From: Takakia lepidozioides | Taxonomy: Eukaryota; Streptophyta; Takakiopsida; Takakiales; Takakiaceae | Length of the DNA: 64,000 bases | Direction: 5' to 3' | Assembly: GCA_030704615.1 (NCBI GenBank) | Contig: CM060731.1 | Span: forward strand, 742,001 to 806,000 | Shown: piece by piece, positions 22,107-34,381 of the stretch | Numbering within the stretch: the stretch's first letter is position 1 | Layout: every line of letters begins with the position of its first letter | Made by a program: the position numbers and the translations under genes | The notes under the pieces: generated by a model | The model's input: only the letters and a program-made list of their open reading frames with translations | What the model was told of the DNA's origin: nothing | Databases searched by the model: none

Positions 22107-22671
22107 CCACAAAGAACTGGTTTATATGCCTATTATCAACCTATACCCGCCCACCACTGGTGTTTACCAGTGTTGGGCCATTATGTGACCATTATGTGAT
22201 GTCTTTAATCAGAGGTTTTGATTACTTCACATATGGCAAACTTCCATGGCTACACATCATAACCTCCAGCTCCAGGTGATTTTTTTCACCAAATAACACC
22301 AGGTATTTGGTGATTCTTATAAAGCTGGTTTTGCATCTTGCCTGCCTGTTACCATCAGATAAGCATTGGCTTTGAATAGCCAAACGTTCCTACAAGCAAT
22401 AGCTTCAAGAGATCTTAAATTATCTGTAGTTGAAGCTCAATCCTAATTGATCCTCTTGCCAATGGCTTGTTTATTAATCCCTGCAAATCCCACCTCCTCC
22501 TATAGGATGAAAAAATCCAGCCAAGTGATGTTGAACTTTCGTCAGACCCTCTAAAAGCATCCTCTTGAAGCTCAGTACTAAAATCATGGCTGGCTGTGCA
22601 CCGTATCCTTGATTTGCAATGGGAATTCACATCACAGGCCTTCATGTTGGACCTGGCGTCCTCTTTGGCAT
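22107..22671. other. Region downstream of MTHFR, no gene recognised
   Basis: No remaining MTHFR exons are visible on the - strand. The - strand frame 22415-22675 ([15 protein letters not shown]...) is open but does not continue the family. Confidence 0.5.
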
Positions 22672-25600
22672 TCACTTTAAGGTGAGATCCCCTTGGACTT
22701 CTTGATGAGTCCCTGCAGTCTCTTCAGTCCATGGCAATGGCTGCCTCACCTTACTGAAGCTTATCAAACCGAGGTTCTGCAACAGGACAGTGACATGACC
22801 CACTCACTCTCAGTCGGCCACAATTAAGTAATTCCAAAACAATCATGTGCAAAACATGCACTTGAGCAATTGAGGGCACACCTCCAAAAGGTTTGCTGCG
22901 TACGGGAGATTACCTTGAAGTCCAGCTGAAAAGTCTCTTAACGACAATTATGTCCCTTTGGCACAATGGAGATGGTGGAGAGCTAACTATGTACTAGATG
23001 TTAGACAAAGGGGATACCTGAAGGATTGCAAGGACAGACTTCTCCTGATTGAATGTGTATAAATGCAGTGTCTTGATGTTGTGTGTCAGTAGCTTCTTGC
23101 ACATCTCTGTGCCCAAATGGATGCCATAGGCAATAACTGCCTCCTGATTATCTTTAATCTGCTCGAGCGCTGCAGTAATTTCTCCCGGTACCTATGATTG
23201 TGGAGTGTGTTAATAGGTTTCATATCAGCAGCCTCTGCCCAAGGAATTTTTGGCAATATTATATTATAGCAACATCTGAACATTTAGGAAACATGCCAGA
23301 GATGAGAAAGCCGAGTGTGGTGAAGTGCAAGACTTCGTTTTGCTGCTTCTACATTTCAGGGGAACTTTATTGTTAGGTAAGTTGAAGTTGCTTTGCCAAT
23401 AATGTAGTCATATGCTCAACAGGAGTGGTCTTCTTCCTCTTCTCAGCCAGGAAAGAAAGAACAAAGGGGAGAACACATGGGACAAAGTAGAACTATGAGG
23501 AAAAGGTGTGAGAGGAGACCCATGGAAGGTAGACCACTAAAGTGAGATTGTTCACCTTAGTTTTGCACAGGGTGGTCATGCGATGGAAGCCCTTGTAGCT
23601 TTGGATGGGCAAGATGCCGGGCACAATGGGGCATGTGATGCCTATGTCCCGGCAGTCGTTCACAAACTTTAGGAAGATATCTGTGTCAAAAAATAGCTGT
23701 GTAATAATCACTTCTGCCCCTGCATCCACCTGCCAACCAACAGCAGAATCACCAATTCTGTGACAAAGCGCACATTGCAGTTCATTCCAATGGTTGAGTG
23801 ATAAAATGGGGAGGACCTACGTACTCATCCATATTCAAAGAGACAGTTCTCTGAATATGGCTAGTCAGAAGGCTTCATTGTCTGGGCACATACTCGAACT
23901 GATTGTTGTCTTGAGCAGAATCTACATTACTTTCTAAGTCAAGGAAGGACTTCAACCCCCACAGGATCCTGGAGAACAATCAGATGAGAAGTAAGAGAGA
24001 CTATCCAAGAAGACGGAAAAATGACAGGTTTTTCCAAGATGCCCGGAACCCAACCATAAGTCCTATAACATGAATGAGCCCAAGGCAATCCAACAATGAT
24101 AGATTGAGACTATTCTCATTCATATGACACCTTTTCTTTCAGGTAAGCAAGGTCCTTTTTGTAGGCCTCCTCTGTTGCTCCTGATGCATCTGTTATCACC
24201 TCCGGGTGTGCCTCTGCAATTAGCACCATGCGGCTGTTGGGTACTCTTCATATTGCACTCCTTACTCCTACATAGTGTCCATTGCACAGGCTCTCTAAGC
24301 ATGAATGCCATTGCATGGGTAACCAAACATGTTGGGGGTTGCATACTCCAACTACAAGCTTCAGATGTATACATAAAGGAGGATGAAAGCTGGCAGGTGC
24401 ATACCAGGGTAGCCAGCAACTGTGATCCCAAAGTGGTCCCCGTATCTTGCTTTGATGTGCCTCACCTGCAGAGGGCCAGTTACTGTGGGATAGTGGGCTC
24501 TAGATGGATATCAAAATCAGTATTTATGCAAGATAAGGTTTGTAAGCATTCCTCTGCAGCATATTCACTAGGTACATGAGTGGCACATTGCAATCCTTAC
24601 ATCTTTGGCATTGAAATCGTCTGATACCAACCACATACATTGTAGTCCTAGACGTTTTGAAGAGGGTATGACACACCTTGAAATGAGAACAGTTCTAAAA
24701 AAGTTTGTTTCAGAGTATAGACAGTCCCATCTATAAACCGGAAAGCAAAGGTAAAGCACACAGTCCCATTATCAAATGGTGGCTTGACTCATGCAATGTG
24801 AAAGTGAAATGATGAACTTAGTGATACCATCCTTCAGGTGCTTGTCCATGACATAAAGCTAGTTTCAGAGATCAGGTGAGCTCCATTTAAATTCAGAAGT
24901 TCTTGCAGGCCAACCGTCATGCCTAGACTCCAGCTGGTAGTGAGATACAAGTCATCTGAGGCATTACAACCTCAGACAGTGGTAAAGGGGGCGTAAAAAA
25001 TTGACAGAGATGTGCACAGGTCCTATGGCTACTAAGCTGCATTCATGAATTGAATCAATTTCTTGGGACTTTTGCATACATTTACTGGAGATTGCACTGC
25101 ACCAAAGGAGCACCTACCAGTTCCAAAGCAGAGGAGAATCCGTTTTCCACAGGTATAAATTTGGCTTGGCCATTAGGGGGATCGCCCCTTAGAGCAAGAA
25201 TGTTTTGGATGCCGTTTTCCCTTGCCTTGTCGAGGGCCTCCTCAAGCTCTACAACTGGCATGTTGGTGCATGTGAGATGCATCATGGTTTCCACACACAT
25301 CTGCAAGACCAGGATGTATCAATCAGATGAGAAAGTCACATGTTTATGGCTGCACAATGTAGTTCAATGAAGTCGCAACACCTCTCCCTCCGATATTCCC
25401 TCTTGAGCGTTCAACGCGTTATGTAAGACAACTTTGAATCTTGAGTGTTCCCCTTACAAGTCGATGGACATGTGTCAAAACCATGACTGCCATACAGGAG
25501 TCTGGATCTCCGCCATAGTTTATAGCCCAGTCATAACGCTCCTAAACTTGTTTGCAATTTTAACATTAACTAACTAGTGCCCCTGAGCAGGTTAACGCCC

Positions 25601-26030
25601 ATATTTTCCATACTCCAATCGCAAGAATGTGTAGATCAGAGATCGCATGTATACATGTACCACAGCGTGCAATGCTCCCGTGAGAGTGACACAATCAATA
25701 GATCGGGAGACAAAAGAGGAAGAGTTTCAACCGTCAATGAAAAGCGGAAGAAAAACTGTATGCTGGCTTCCCTGGCAGAGATTTTCGCAACAAATTTCAT
25801 ACAACCGGACTAACCATGTTTTGCATTTTGTTGGCGATGTCAAGAGTGAGAGCAGGGTTGGAACCCCCAGATCTCCACGTTATATCACAGAAGGCAGGCT
25901 GATGCACCACCATTTGCTCCATTCTCTCAAACAATGTCTTGAGTCCTTCACTCTTCGGTGGGAAGAATTCAAACGAAAATACAACCTGATCGCTGTCCAG
26001 TCGTTTCCTGATCTCATCGACAACCTTCAT
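22672..26030 (-). CDS. MTHFR: Methylenetetrahydrofolate reductase, catalytic domain only (7 exons)
   Basis: Reduces 5,10-methylene-THF to 5-methyl-THF for methionine synthesis (FAD enzyme, cytosol in plants). Hand-joined exons (-): 26030-25815, 25300-25118, 24465-24405, 24213-24131, 23729-23556, 23191-23018, 22776-22672. All are bounded by GT-AG with matching phase and give 331 residues. Landmarks: [12 protein letters not shown] with catalytic-type Glu21, [63 protein letters not shown] and [13 protein letters not shown]. The last exon keeps NLGLI and KVRQPLPW, then diverges and stops. Plant enzymes are near 590-600 residues, so the C-terminal regulatory (AdoMet/NAD(P)H) half is missing. ATG at 26030 is chosen because MKVVDEI matches the family start. 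It is either a truncated gene or its last exons lie beyond a very long intron; divergence inside exon 7 favours truncation. Confidence 0.88.
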
Positions 26031-26295
26031 GGCTAGCTTCTCCACTCCCTCAGATCTCTCGAGAGGAACCCTCAACAGCTTCTAGATCACATACGATGAT
26101 TCCCCTCCAGCTCCCGTGTGGAACGAAGTTTGATCAAACTAAGTACCTCACTCGATCTCCTTGCACCCTGGAAATACTTCGTGCTGCTAGCCCGATGCTC
26201 CCCAATGACGAACTTTCTCTGTTCTGAGGAGAGACCTTTCCAGATCGAATCTCCACTCACAGCACACTGCCACCTCCAAATGCACCGAGGACCCA

Positions 26296-26303
26296 CTTTT
26301 TAT
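26296..26303 (-). promoter_or_regulatory. Candidate TATA box of MTHFR
   Basis: On the - strand GCATATAAAAAGTGGG lies about 270 bases before the MTHFR ATG. This would place the start of transcription near 26265 and give a 5' leader of about 235 bases. Position and consensus only. Confidence 0.45.
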
Positions 26304-27241
26304 ATGCTTACGCCATGTGATCGTCCGCTACAGCTAATTTGATCCACTACCATCTTCCCGGTGCATCTGAACTGAAAACGCCGATTGTCTCCCTCAGTGT
26401 GACTACACTCGAATCTGCAGACCTCGCCCACAAAAAATAGCAAGCTGGAAAGCTCAAGCCTCACGCTCTCCACGTTTGACTGTTCGTGCCGGCAGCTGAC
26501 CAGTACTGTTTTGTACATACAAACATTGATGTAGTCTGACATACCCACTGCCTACATCATACCATGAACCCACAGGGAGGTTTTCCATTGTTTCCTGCTC
26601 TACCGAGTTCATATGTTCACAAGAAGTCTGTTTATATTATAAAAGTTTGTCGTTTCTGCTGCCTCACTTTGAAAACCCAACTCAAGATTCTCTTAAGAAC
26701 TCTTATAGTATTTGATTGATCTCACTCCGTGACTGTGGAGTGACGTGAGTGGTCTGTTTGGCTGAAATTTTAAATCCCAAAGGGAAGGAGAAATCACACA
26801 AAATCAGATGGTGGGTTCTCTTCAGATCTGCTGAGAGATGTTACCCGTTGGATTGTAGACAGAAGGAATATCAGCCGTTCAGAGTATCAGATAGAGAAAG
26901 TGCGCAAAAGACATGGTAGCCCTATTGCATGCAGGTGCATCTCCCTTTTCTTTGTTATGCTCTAGTGACGACAGCGCAAAATCAAAAGTCTCGAGGTTTC
27001 CGGAAGGGAACAGTGATTCCGTGTTGCATGCCATTTAGTGTTTTCCTTCTGTGTTTCTGTGGGCTTTTTTGCCCAGTTCTGCGTGCTTTTCCAGTGCTGC
27101 TGGAGAATCTGACGAGAAGCTAAGATTGAGGGTTTGGAGGAACTAATACCTATTTTTCCCCACCAACCACTTTCTGGGAGTGTATGTTTGAGGAACGCTC
27201 ATAGTGTTGGGAATAGAGAAGCACATTGGGTGAGAGTAGGC
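26304..27241. other. Divergent intergenic/promoter region between MTHFR and trihelix gene
   Basis: The two genes are head-to-head. A second TATA-like sequence on the + strand, TTATATTATAAAAG at about 26632-26645, could serve the trihelix gene with a ~570-base leader. The leader contains no convincing coding exon. The 26929-27123 frame is open but unrecognised. Confidence 0.4.
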
Positions 27242-29344
27242 ATGGACGAAGATGATGAGGATGCACACCACCACTACCACCAGCTGCACCATCTATATGA
27301 CCACGACTTTCATCACCATCACCAGCAGCACGACCCTAATGAGGATGAAGGAGACGAGGATAATGTAGAGGATGACGATGAGGATGAGGAGGACCAGGAT
27401 CATCAGCTTGAGCACGACCTTGGTCCTGGGGACGAAGGGGAGCCTGATTATGTGCAACACGCCCAGGGGCACCACGGCGCCCTCTTTAATCACAGGGCTG
27501 CACTAAGGCTGTCGCAGCCAGATGCTGCATTTGCATCCTCGGCTCGGACAGAGGGTGATAAGCATAACACGCATAACACACGGGATGATTGGAGCGAGGG
27601 CGCTACCTATGCATTGTTGGAAGCCTGGGGGGACAGGTATGCACCAATGTTCCCTGTAACAAACAATGAGACCTCATAGAAATGAATCGAGAATTTTAGA
27701 CTGCTCTTTTCAGAAACGTGGGAACACGAACCTGCATTTCAAGTAGTTTTCAGAGTGACCAATCATGCTTCCGTTATTGCTACTTTGTCGCCCGCCAGTC
27801 TTCTGATGTGTCCTCGGGGATGAAAAAGCCAAGGATTGTATTTTACTGGGAAATGCGGACAGTTTGTTGTCCTACTATGCCAGGCGCATGCGAGGTGACT
27901 TGGTGGTGTTTCTAGGGTTACAGTCATCATGTGACTGTCTGTCGGGTCTAATTAGTTGCTGGACGGAGGTTCTCAACTCTGGTATAGTTCTTGGCCTTTC
28001 CTTAACCTTCATACGTGCAATGTGTCGTTTTTCTCTCCCCTTCCTAATAAGACTGTATAGGGCGGACCACTGTGCTTCCCAACGATTCCTGAAGCAATGC
28101 TCAATATCTTGGCCAAGTTAAACCTACAGGAAGGGTATGGTGCCTCTGGAAGTGTGGTTTTCCCTGTAAGAGGTACAGGTTTGAGTGTGGCAGGGAATAT
28201 GGAAGTGCTCCCGCTTACATTCAGCAGCATGGGCTTGAAAGTTTCCTGGAATAGCATGAATGACTCATATTCGAGGTTGGAGCTTTTAGATACCTGAATT
28301 TGAATGTGTGGCTCAAAACTAGTCCGTATGAGTGCCTCACCAGGGTTGTCATGTTCTTCTTTTGAGGAAAGGTTCATCACTGATATAGCAGTGAACATGG
28401 ACCAAGGACAATAGCAGTTCAAGGGAAACAAATCGTAAGGAACTCCATTTTGTACTGCTGCTCGATTTTCGAAACCCCACTCATCCAATTGTTCCTAAAG
28501 TCACCTCTTGGTTGTTGATTGTCTGTAATTTATCTCTCCATTGTAGGCTATGTGTAACAAAGATTGAAAGTTGCTTTACAAGGTCCTACGAAGTGGATTT
28601 GACATTTGATACCAAGGAAGCTGAAAAATTCCTACCTTGAATGTTTGTGATTTCTTTGCGGTTTTCCTCCGCAGATACCTGCAATTGAACAAGGGAAGCC
28701 TGAAGCAGGAGGACTGGGAGGAGGTTGCAAAACTAGTGAGCACAACAAGCAAGTCAACAAAGACAGATGTGCAATGCAAGAATCGGTTGGACACATTGAA
28801 GAAAAAGTACAAAGTGGAAAAACAGAAGCAGTCAGCGAGTGGGAGTTCTGCTAGCAAATGGCCATTCTACAAACAGCTTGACAAATTGCTGAGTGCAACG
28901 ACAAAGAGGGCTGGGATTTCAGGGGCCATTGATGCTCGCCATGCAGTCATGACTGTGCCCACAACACACATGGACGAATTTGACCGTCTCAAGAATGAGG
29001 AGGATCCCAAATCTGCTAATGATACTTCAACAACCTCAAAATCAAAGGATAGTCCAGAGATATCACTTAGTTCTCCTGAGGCCAATGGGGGCAGCAACTT
29101 GAATTGCAGGAAACGAAAGTGCGAGGATTCCCCATTTCGGACGCTTGCCAAGGCAATCTCAAAATTTGGTGAGATCTACGAGAAGATTGAGAACACAAAG
29201 CTGCAACAGCTGGTGGATCTGGAAAAGATCCGAATGGAATTCACTAGGGATTTGGAGCTGCAGCGCATGCAATTGTTCATGCAGACGCAGGTCGAGATTG
29301 CTAAGATGAAACATGGCGCTCATGATCCAACTGCAAACATGTGA
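27242..29344 (+). CDS. Trihelix transcription factor, SIP1/ASIL-like (2 exons)
   Basis: A DNA-binding plant transcription factor of the trihelix family (nucleus). Exons 27242-27636 and 28675-29344 flank a GT-AG intron of 1038 bp that splits the codon for Arg in WGDR. Together they encode 354 residues. The N-terminus is strongly acidic and His-rich. The trihelix domain straddles the intron: DDWSEGATYALLEAWGDR, then YLQLNKGSLKQEDWEEVA, KTDVQCKNRLDTLKKKYKVE and WPFYKQLDKLL. The C-terminal part carries a basic CRKRKCED patch and a coiled-coil tail (FGEIYEKIENTKLQQL, LEKIRMEFTRDLELQRM). This is the layout of Arabidopsis ASIL1/ASIL2 relatives. ATG 27242 is the first ATG in frame; the open frame upstream begins only with TTG. 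The intron's antisense frame 28009-28488 is probably chance. Confidence 0.9.
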
Positions 29345-29452
29345 AGGGGTAAAAGATGGATTAGTTGCAGACGCAGGTCGAGATTGCTAAGATGAAACAT
29401 GGCGCTCGTGATCCAACTGCAAACATGTGAAGGGGTAAAAGATGAATTAGTA
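29281..29452 (+). repeat. 86-bp tandem duplication over the trihelix stop codon
   Basis: 29281-29366 is repeated almost perfectly at 29367-29452 (GCAGACGCAGGTCGAGATTG ... GTGAAGGGGTAAAAGATG). The first copy contains the last 20 codons and the TGA stop. The second is therefore 3' UTR. Very few differences, so it is recent. Confidence 0.92.
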
Positions 29453-31346
29453 ATGTGCTGCCGGCAAACTTACCAAACCATAGTTCCACATGGTTTGAAT
29501 GCTTTTAACTGCATGTTAGGGCATGTTAGGGCAACTGCGAACTTGAATCTCATCTAATCTCTTTTGCAGTTGAACATCTCAAAGCTGGGATGGACATTAG
29601 GTGTAACTGAGTCTCCTAGATCTCCAGTCGAACTCACATTGTAGTGAAGGATGGGCATGCCGATGCTGAGGCCATCCTGGACCGGAGATTCTAAATTTTT
29701 TTGCCCTTGTAGTTTTGGGGAGGATTCTTTCATGATACTATCCCTGGCTGCTTTTTTGATTCAGGTGATGTTAATTTGGAGGGTACTTCTGTGGAAGTCA
29801 GCATCTACTTCAGAAAATGTTGGGCCTGGCCAAAGATAGAGGGGGTGCCAACCTTATGTTGAGAGTTAGTGCATCTCCTTACGGGCCCACTGGGTTCCAT
29901 ATATGTTGAATGAGCACAATTCCAAGTTTGCAGTTGAGTGATGCTGTGTCAGTAACACTGGTCTTGCAGCCCTAGGATGTTCTCTGTCTAACTGTTAAGT
30001 TGCATTTGTGTATTCGTGCATAAAACCGGGCATGTATGTTACTACATGTGAATACTGAGAGTGGTCATATGCATTCCTGCATTCGATCTAGCAGTATGTG
30101 TGTGATTTTGCATACTGAAATCACACCTGTGATTTTATGTTGTACCGTGAGAAGCGACCATTGTGCCTCACATAGGGAGGGCTATGTTGGTTGGTAAAGA
30201 TCTTTACATGGTGCTTGCAGTGTAGAGGGGGCATTTTCTTCTAATGTTTGCATGTGTAAAGTGTCTTGGAAATGGTCAGAGCTATTGCTAGAGTCAGCTG
30301 CCAAGTTTCTGCCTGCCCGACAGAAGTGAAAACACACTTTGGCCAGTTCGTTATTGACCTTCAGTACCATGACAAAGGAATTGACTCTAACAGAACTGGT
30401 TCAGGAACTTGCTTTGCCTTGCCATAGAGTGGACAGAAGGGTAAATGCTGGGACCAAAAAATAATCCAGGTAGTGTACTACAAGTTTTTCTTAGGAACGT
30501 TGCTATTAACAGGACTCTCGCCCTGCAATAGAGTGACGAGGTCGAGAAGGAATGAATGCGCTAGTCCAATTAAAAGTTGTTGGTTTTACTCTCATCTGCA
30601 CAAACAGAAGGAGACAAATGAATGGACCATCAGTGGTGATGTTGACAATGTCAATGCTAGGGAGAAAGCACAATTGCACCACAGCTTACTATAGTACCCA
30701 TGTGTCAAAATAGCTATGAGGAAAGAAGGAAGGAGCCAAAACTTGTGCAGAAACAATGTAAGGACAGAGTATTGGAGGGAATGGACTCTGCTGGAAATCT
30801 GCCTTTGCTTGTAAAAACACCAATAGGTAGCTGAACTAGGCAAGGTCACAAGTGTTTCCAATATCTTAGCAAAGACATTTTCATCAACCCATCCATGCCC
30901 CTGGCTGGATCCATTGACCACACAAAAATTCAACTATGTTGCAGGAGAGCTTGATGTGACGAGAATAGTGTCACTCATGCCAGTGACTCCCAAATTAATC
31001 TCCAACTTCGGAAGTAGAAGTCCTGTTTCCAGAAGCACCTGCGAGAAGGCACAGCACAAAGCAAACCCCATTGTGTTCCTCTACTAATTCACAACATGAC
31101 GGACTGACGTAGTACTCTCAGAAGTACTTCTACTATGAAGCCAGTGCTGCAGCGCCCAACCTCATAACCCTTTTGCCGAGGAGGGAAAGTAAGAGAGAGA
31201 GCGGAAATGAGCATAGAGTGAATTGAATTGCCGGACACTCAAAGAACTCAACCAGACAGACATGGAGTTCTGCATGCGGGAAAGTCACCTAATGGAGAAG
31301 GATTTCCAAGGTCAGATATGGTGTTGCCAGGACAGTTGGAAGTAGA
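29453..31346. other. Intergenic, no gene recognised
   Basis: It includes the 3' flanks of the trihelix gene and of COX19. The - strand frame 30592-30933 (113 codons) has no family resemblance and is likely chance. Confidence 0.5.
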
Positions 31347-32028
31347 TCATGATGAGTTTCCCGAACGCTTGGTTGGCAGACCCGAAATGAACCCCCCTCG
31401 CCCTTCCTGCTGTGATCGATCCAGAGAGTGACCGCTCAATCTCTCTGCTTCGGGCTGACCATCACTGCGTTCCTTGAACCCGAGTTCTGTCAGGTCTTGC
31501 TTCACCATCAGATTCCTACAATCACCAATCGAGCAGTGTCATGAGAACGCTAAACCCTGTTTGCGACACTCGCGAACTTTCTTGTGATGATGTGAAACGA
31601 TGGATAAACGGAAAGAAACCAAGTGAAAAGATGGTACCTTTCCATACGACACTCCAAATATTGCTTAGAGAATTGGCGGCATTTATCAGATGCATATTTG
31701 TTGTCCTTTAGGCACAGCATGTATCCCTTCATCGCCTGCCAATTCAACCCACCTTCCCTTATCAACTCCCTCGCTCCACACCTACCCTAAAGCAGTCTTT
31801 CAACCCCGCCATGAACAGAAATCAATCAGCAGCTTCCCTCAGTCGCTACCAACCCAATCTTTACTACATCTCAATCATGGGTAAGCGCATGTGTGTAGAT
31901 ATGTATGTGGGATAGAGGGAGGAAGAGACGGATTGGCACTCGTGGAGGTGGTCCAAAGGAAACACCCCCTTCTCAGGAGGGATGGGTTGCAAGCCTCGAT
32001 TGCCCCCAAATGCGCCCCCTGCCGCCAT
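31347..32028 (-). CDS. COX19: COX19-like twin CX9C protein (3 exons)
   Basis: Mitochondrial intermembrane-space protein for copper handling in cytochrome c oxidase assembly, imported by the MIA40 disulfide relay. Exons (-): 32028-31930, 31735-31638 and 31515-31347, with phases matching, give 121 residues. It starts MAAGGAFGGNRG, then PPEKGVFPLDHLHEC. The two motifs C-(9)-C are exact: the first spans the exon 1/2 junction (C31 to C41) and the second is CRQFSKQYLEC. After these come NLMVKQDLTELGFKE and a Ser/Arg-rich tail of about 40 residues, longer than in typical ~100-residue family members. The exon 1 donor is an unusual TCC/GTCTCT, but only that join gives the nine-residue spacing. Both flanking genes are unrelated. 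Confidence 0.92.
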
Positions 32029-33372
32029 CACTCACTCCACGCCGCTTCTCTCCTTTGGGTGCACGTTCATGCATCTGCCATAGCCCTTCAAGCTCTATAG
32101 TGTGGAATTCCCTGAACAAGCTTGTGCACCGAAACACGCAACCGTGCCAGCTTCCCAAAGTCGTGTACTCAAATCAAGCGCGCTCTTCCTCTTCTATCCA
32201 CCGCAAGGTACACACACCACACAGTACACACAAGGTCTCTCCTCTCTTTCCTGCCTTCTCTGTTCGGGCACTCGAGCACTGTGCATCCGGTGGCAGGGAT
32301 GTACATCCGTCCAATGTGCTCGGAAGCCATGAAAACGCAAAGCTCTGGCAAAGATTGACTCGATGTCAACACGTAAAGAATGTGGGGCTTGGGGATATCT
32401 CATGTCGATCCCATTGTCACACTGCATCATTCCTTAAGTATAAACGTATAAAACCATTCTTTAGCGGGTATATGATTTACCGGTATATAACCGCCGGATT
32501 ATCATATCCTCACCTGCAGGTTTTGCTTACTCTTACCCGTACCCTCATCAAGGGTATGTTTTATGTTTCCCCCCGGACCCGAATGAAGGGTAAATCACCA
32601 GCATTTACCCGACCCTTAGGACGGGTATGATTCAGTGGGATTTGTCATTTCAATGTGATCAATTGCGCTGAACCTGATCGAATTTGGGATTCAAAATCTG
32701 TTTTAGTGAGCATTCGAATCCATTCAGTGAGCAAATCTGGCTAACTCAATGCTTGTTCATCATGCTCTATTGTCAAATATATTAGACCTTCCTAATGGTG
32801 ACAAAATCATCGCTTCCAAAGCTGTGTCTTGAAGACACTGCCGCCTTTGTCTCCACACTCTAAATTTCTGGCAAACAGCTATTCCACATCATTGTGGGCT
32901 GCACCCATTCAAGAGTGATTCGCAAAAAGAAGAATGGTTGGAGCAGTCTTCATTGTTGGCAAGAGAAAGGTAGCAAGAGTAAACTTTCAAGGTGGCAAAG
33001 TGCAACACATTTTATTATCCACACCGGATTTAGAAAGGCCACAACTAGATCAGAAGTGTCCCATGGCCATCGTTTTGAGTCAATCAGCACCAAAATGTAA
33101 ACAGTATTGTGGCTGAAGCTGATTAAAGGTTCCTGACAGTTCCTGACTCTACAAACACGTCTAAGAAGTCGGAATAGTGTCAGATATGTCAGATCCTATC
33201 ATTGACTAATTCCAATAGCAGCGCTACTGCAGGCTGTCTGCAACAGTGAACGTAATTCTTGGCGAAGGCGTCGAGTTCCTCCGGATTTCGATAGGGAAAG
33301 GAAAGCACAACGTTATAGAGAGAAAGAGAGATGTCACAAACGTCCGCTAACGGACTACCACAGACAGGCGCA
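32029..33372. other. Intergenic, no gene recognised
   Basis: Upstream of COX19. AT-rich with repeated GGGTA-containing phrases at 32460-32640 (for example GCGGGTATATGATTTACCGG). No convincing coding sequence. Confidence 0.5.
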
Positions 33373-34045
33373 CTAAGCGATCTCGCGAACCTGAGGCTTT
33401 GGCTTTTCAATTTTGGGAACGGTGACAGTGAGAACCCCGTCCTCCACCTGGGCTTTGACTTCGTCAGCATTTGCGTTCTCTGCCAGACGGAACTGGCGCG
33501 AAAAGTTGCTTGCAGACCGCTCAACCCGCGTGTGCCATCTGCCTCCCTTTTGTGATTCACTTTTCTTTCTCTCGAGTTCCCTCTTTCTGTCAGCACTGAT
33601 CTCGAGTGTGCGTCCGTCTAACAGCTCAGGCTGCACTTGGATCTCCTCCCTCTTCGAGCCTGATAAATCACAACGCAGAGGATCAATATTAGATTCTTGA
33701 GCTTGTTGTCTTTCCTCATTCAGGACCGGTAGCTAATTTCCAGCTGTACTGTCTAAGGCAGAGAACATCGGAACTCAACCACTTGGCACTACTTCAGTCA
33801 CTTACCAAGAACAGCACCGTTAGTCACGAGCTCCACTATCAGGGATGAAAGACAGGAAGATCTGCGGTGAAGACGTGGGCTTCAGGCGTCTCACGCCAGT
33901 CACAGTCAATTGCGTAATCACCATAGCGCTTACATGACGAGCCACCTGCTGAAATGGGGTATTTTCGAAGAAATCCAGCTGCCCACACGGTCGAGAAAGG
34001 CTCCAAGATACTATTTCCTCCACGATTAAGGAAGGATGAGAGAGC
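33373..34045 (-). pseudogene. Class I-type small heat-shock protein (HSP20), probably damaged
   Basis: An alpha-crystallin-domain chaperone. The 3' exon 33659-33373 (-) reads KREEIQVQPELL, RWHTRVERSASNFSRQFRL, VKAQVEDGVLTVTVPK and ends REIA. The 5' part (about 34045-33853) reads VALSSFLNRGGNSILEPF and then the strongly conserved DWRETPEAHVFTADLP. There are two problems. The place of the usual initiator ATG is GTG, with no in-frame ATG upstream. After ADLP the frame ends within five codons. A strong donor (TTG/GTAAGT, exon end at 33806) would join in phase to the 3' exon, but only from a frame shifted relative to ADLP. So either a small extra intron or missing upstream exon exists, or the gene is broken. 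Confidence 0.75.
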
Positions 34046-34373
34046 CACCGGATATGACCTACTTCTCCAATCAAAGAAATGGCGCCACTCAGAGCAAGAC
34101 AAGAACGCGTAATAACCACAGACGCTTCCAACTTCCTGTGCAAATAGCTCAAATAGCTCTATGAAAGACGGCGTGTGGGGATATACCACTCCTTGAAAGC
34201 TATGCACGAAGCGTCTCGAGAGACTTGATTGTGAGGGAGAGCTCCCAGAACTAAATTAGAGACCTCCATCCACACTCAACGTTCTGCAGGTGTCGCCAAC
34301 GGACACAAGTGCGTACCTGTATAGCCACAACACTTTCGGTGTTTATGGCGAATCACCACGAGTGTTGGGGAGA

Positions 34374-34381
34374 TTCTGGAA
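34374..34381 (-). promoter_or_regulatory. Candidate heat-shock element
   Basis: TTCTGGAA followed by CATC gives a perfect TTC-nn-GAA core with a partial third unit. It lies about 330 bases upstream of the HSP20 coding start on its 5' side. Short motif, position-based only. Confidence 0.3.

Noticed and set aside
28009-28488. 159-codon - strand frame inside the trihelix intron
   Set aside because: No recognisable motif, and no signals for splicing or promoter. Most likely chance in an intron.
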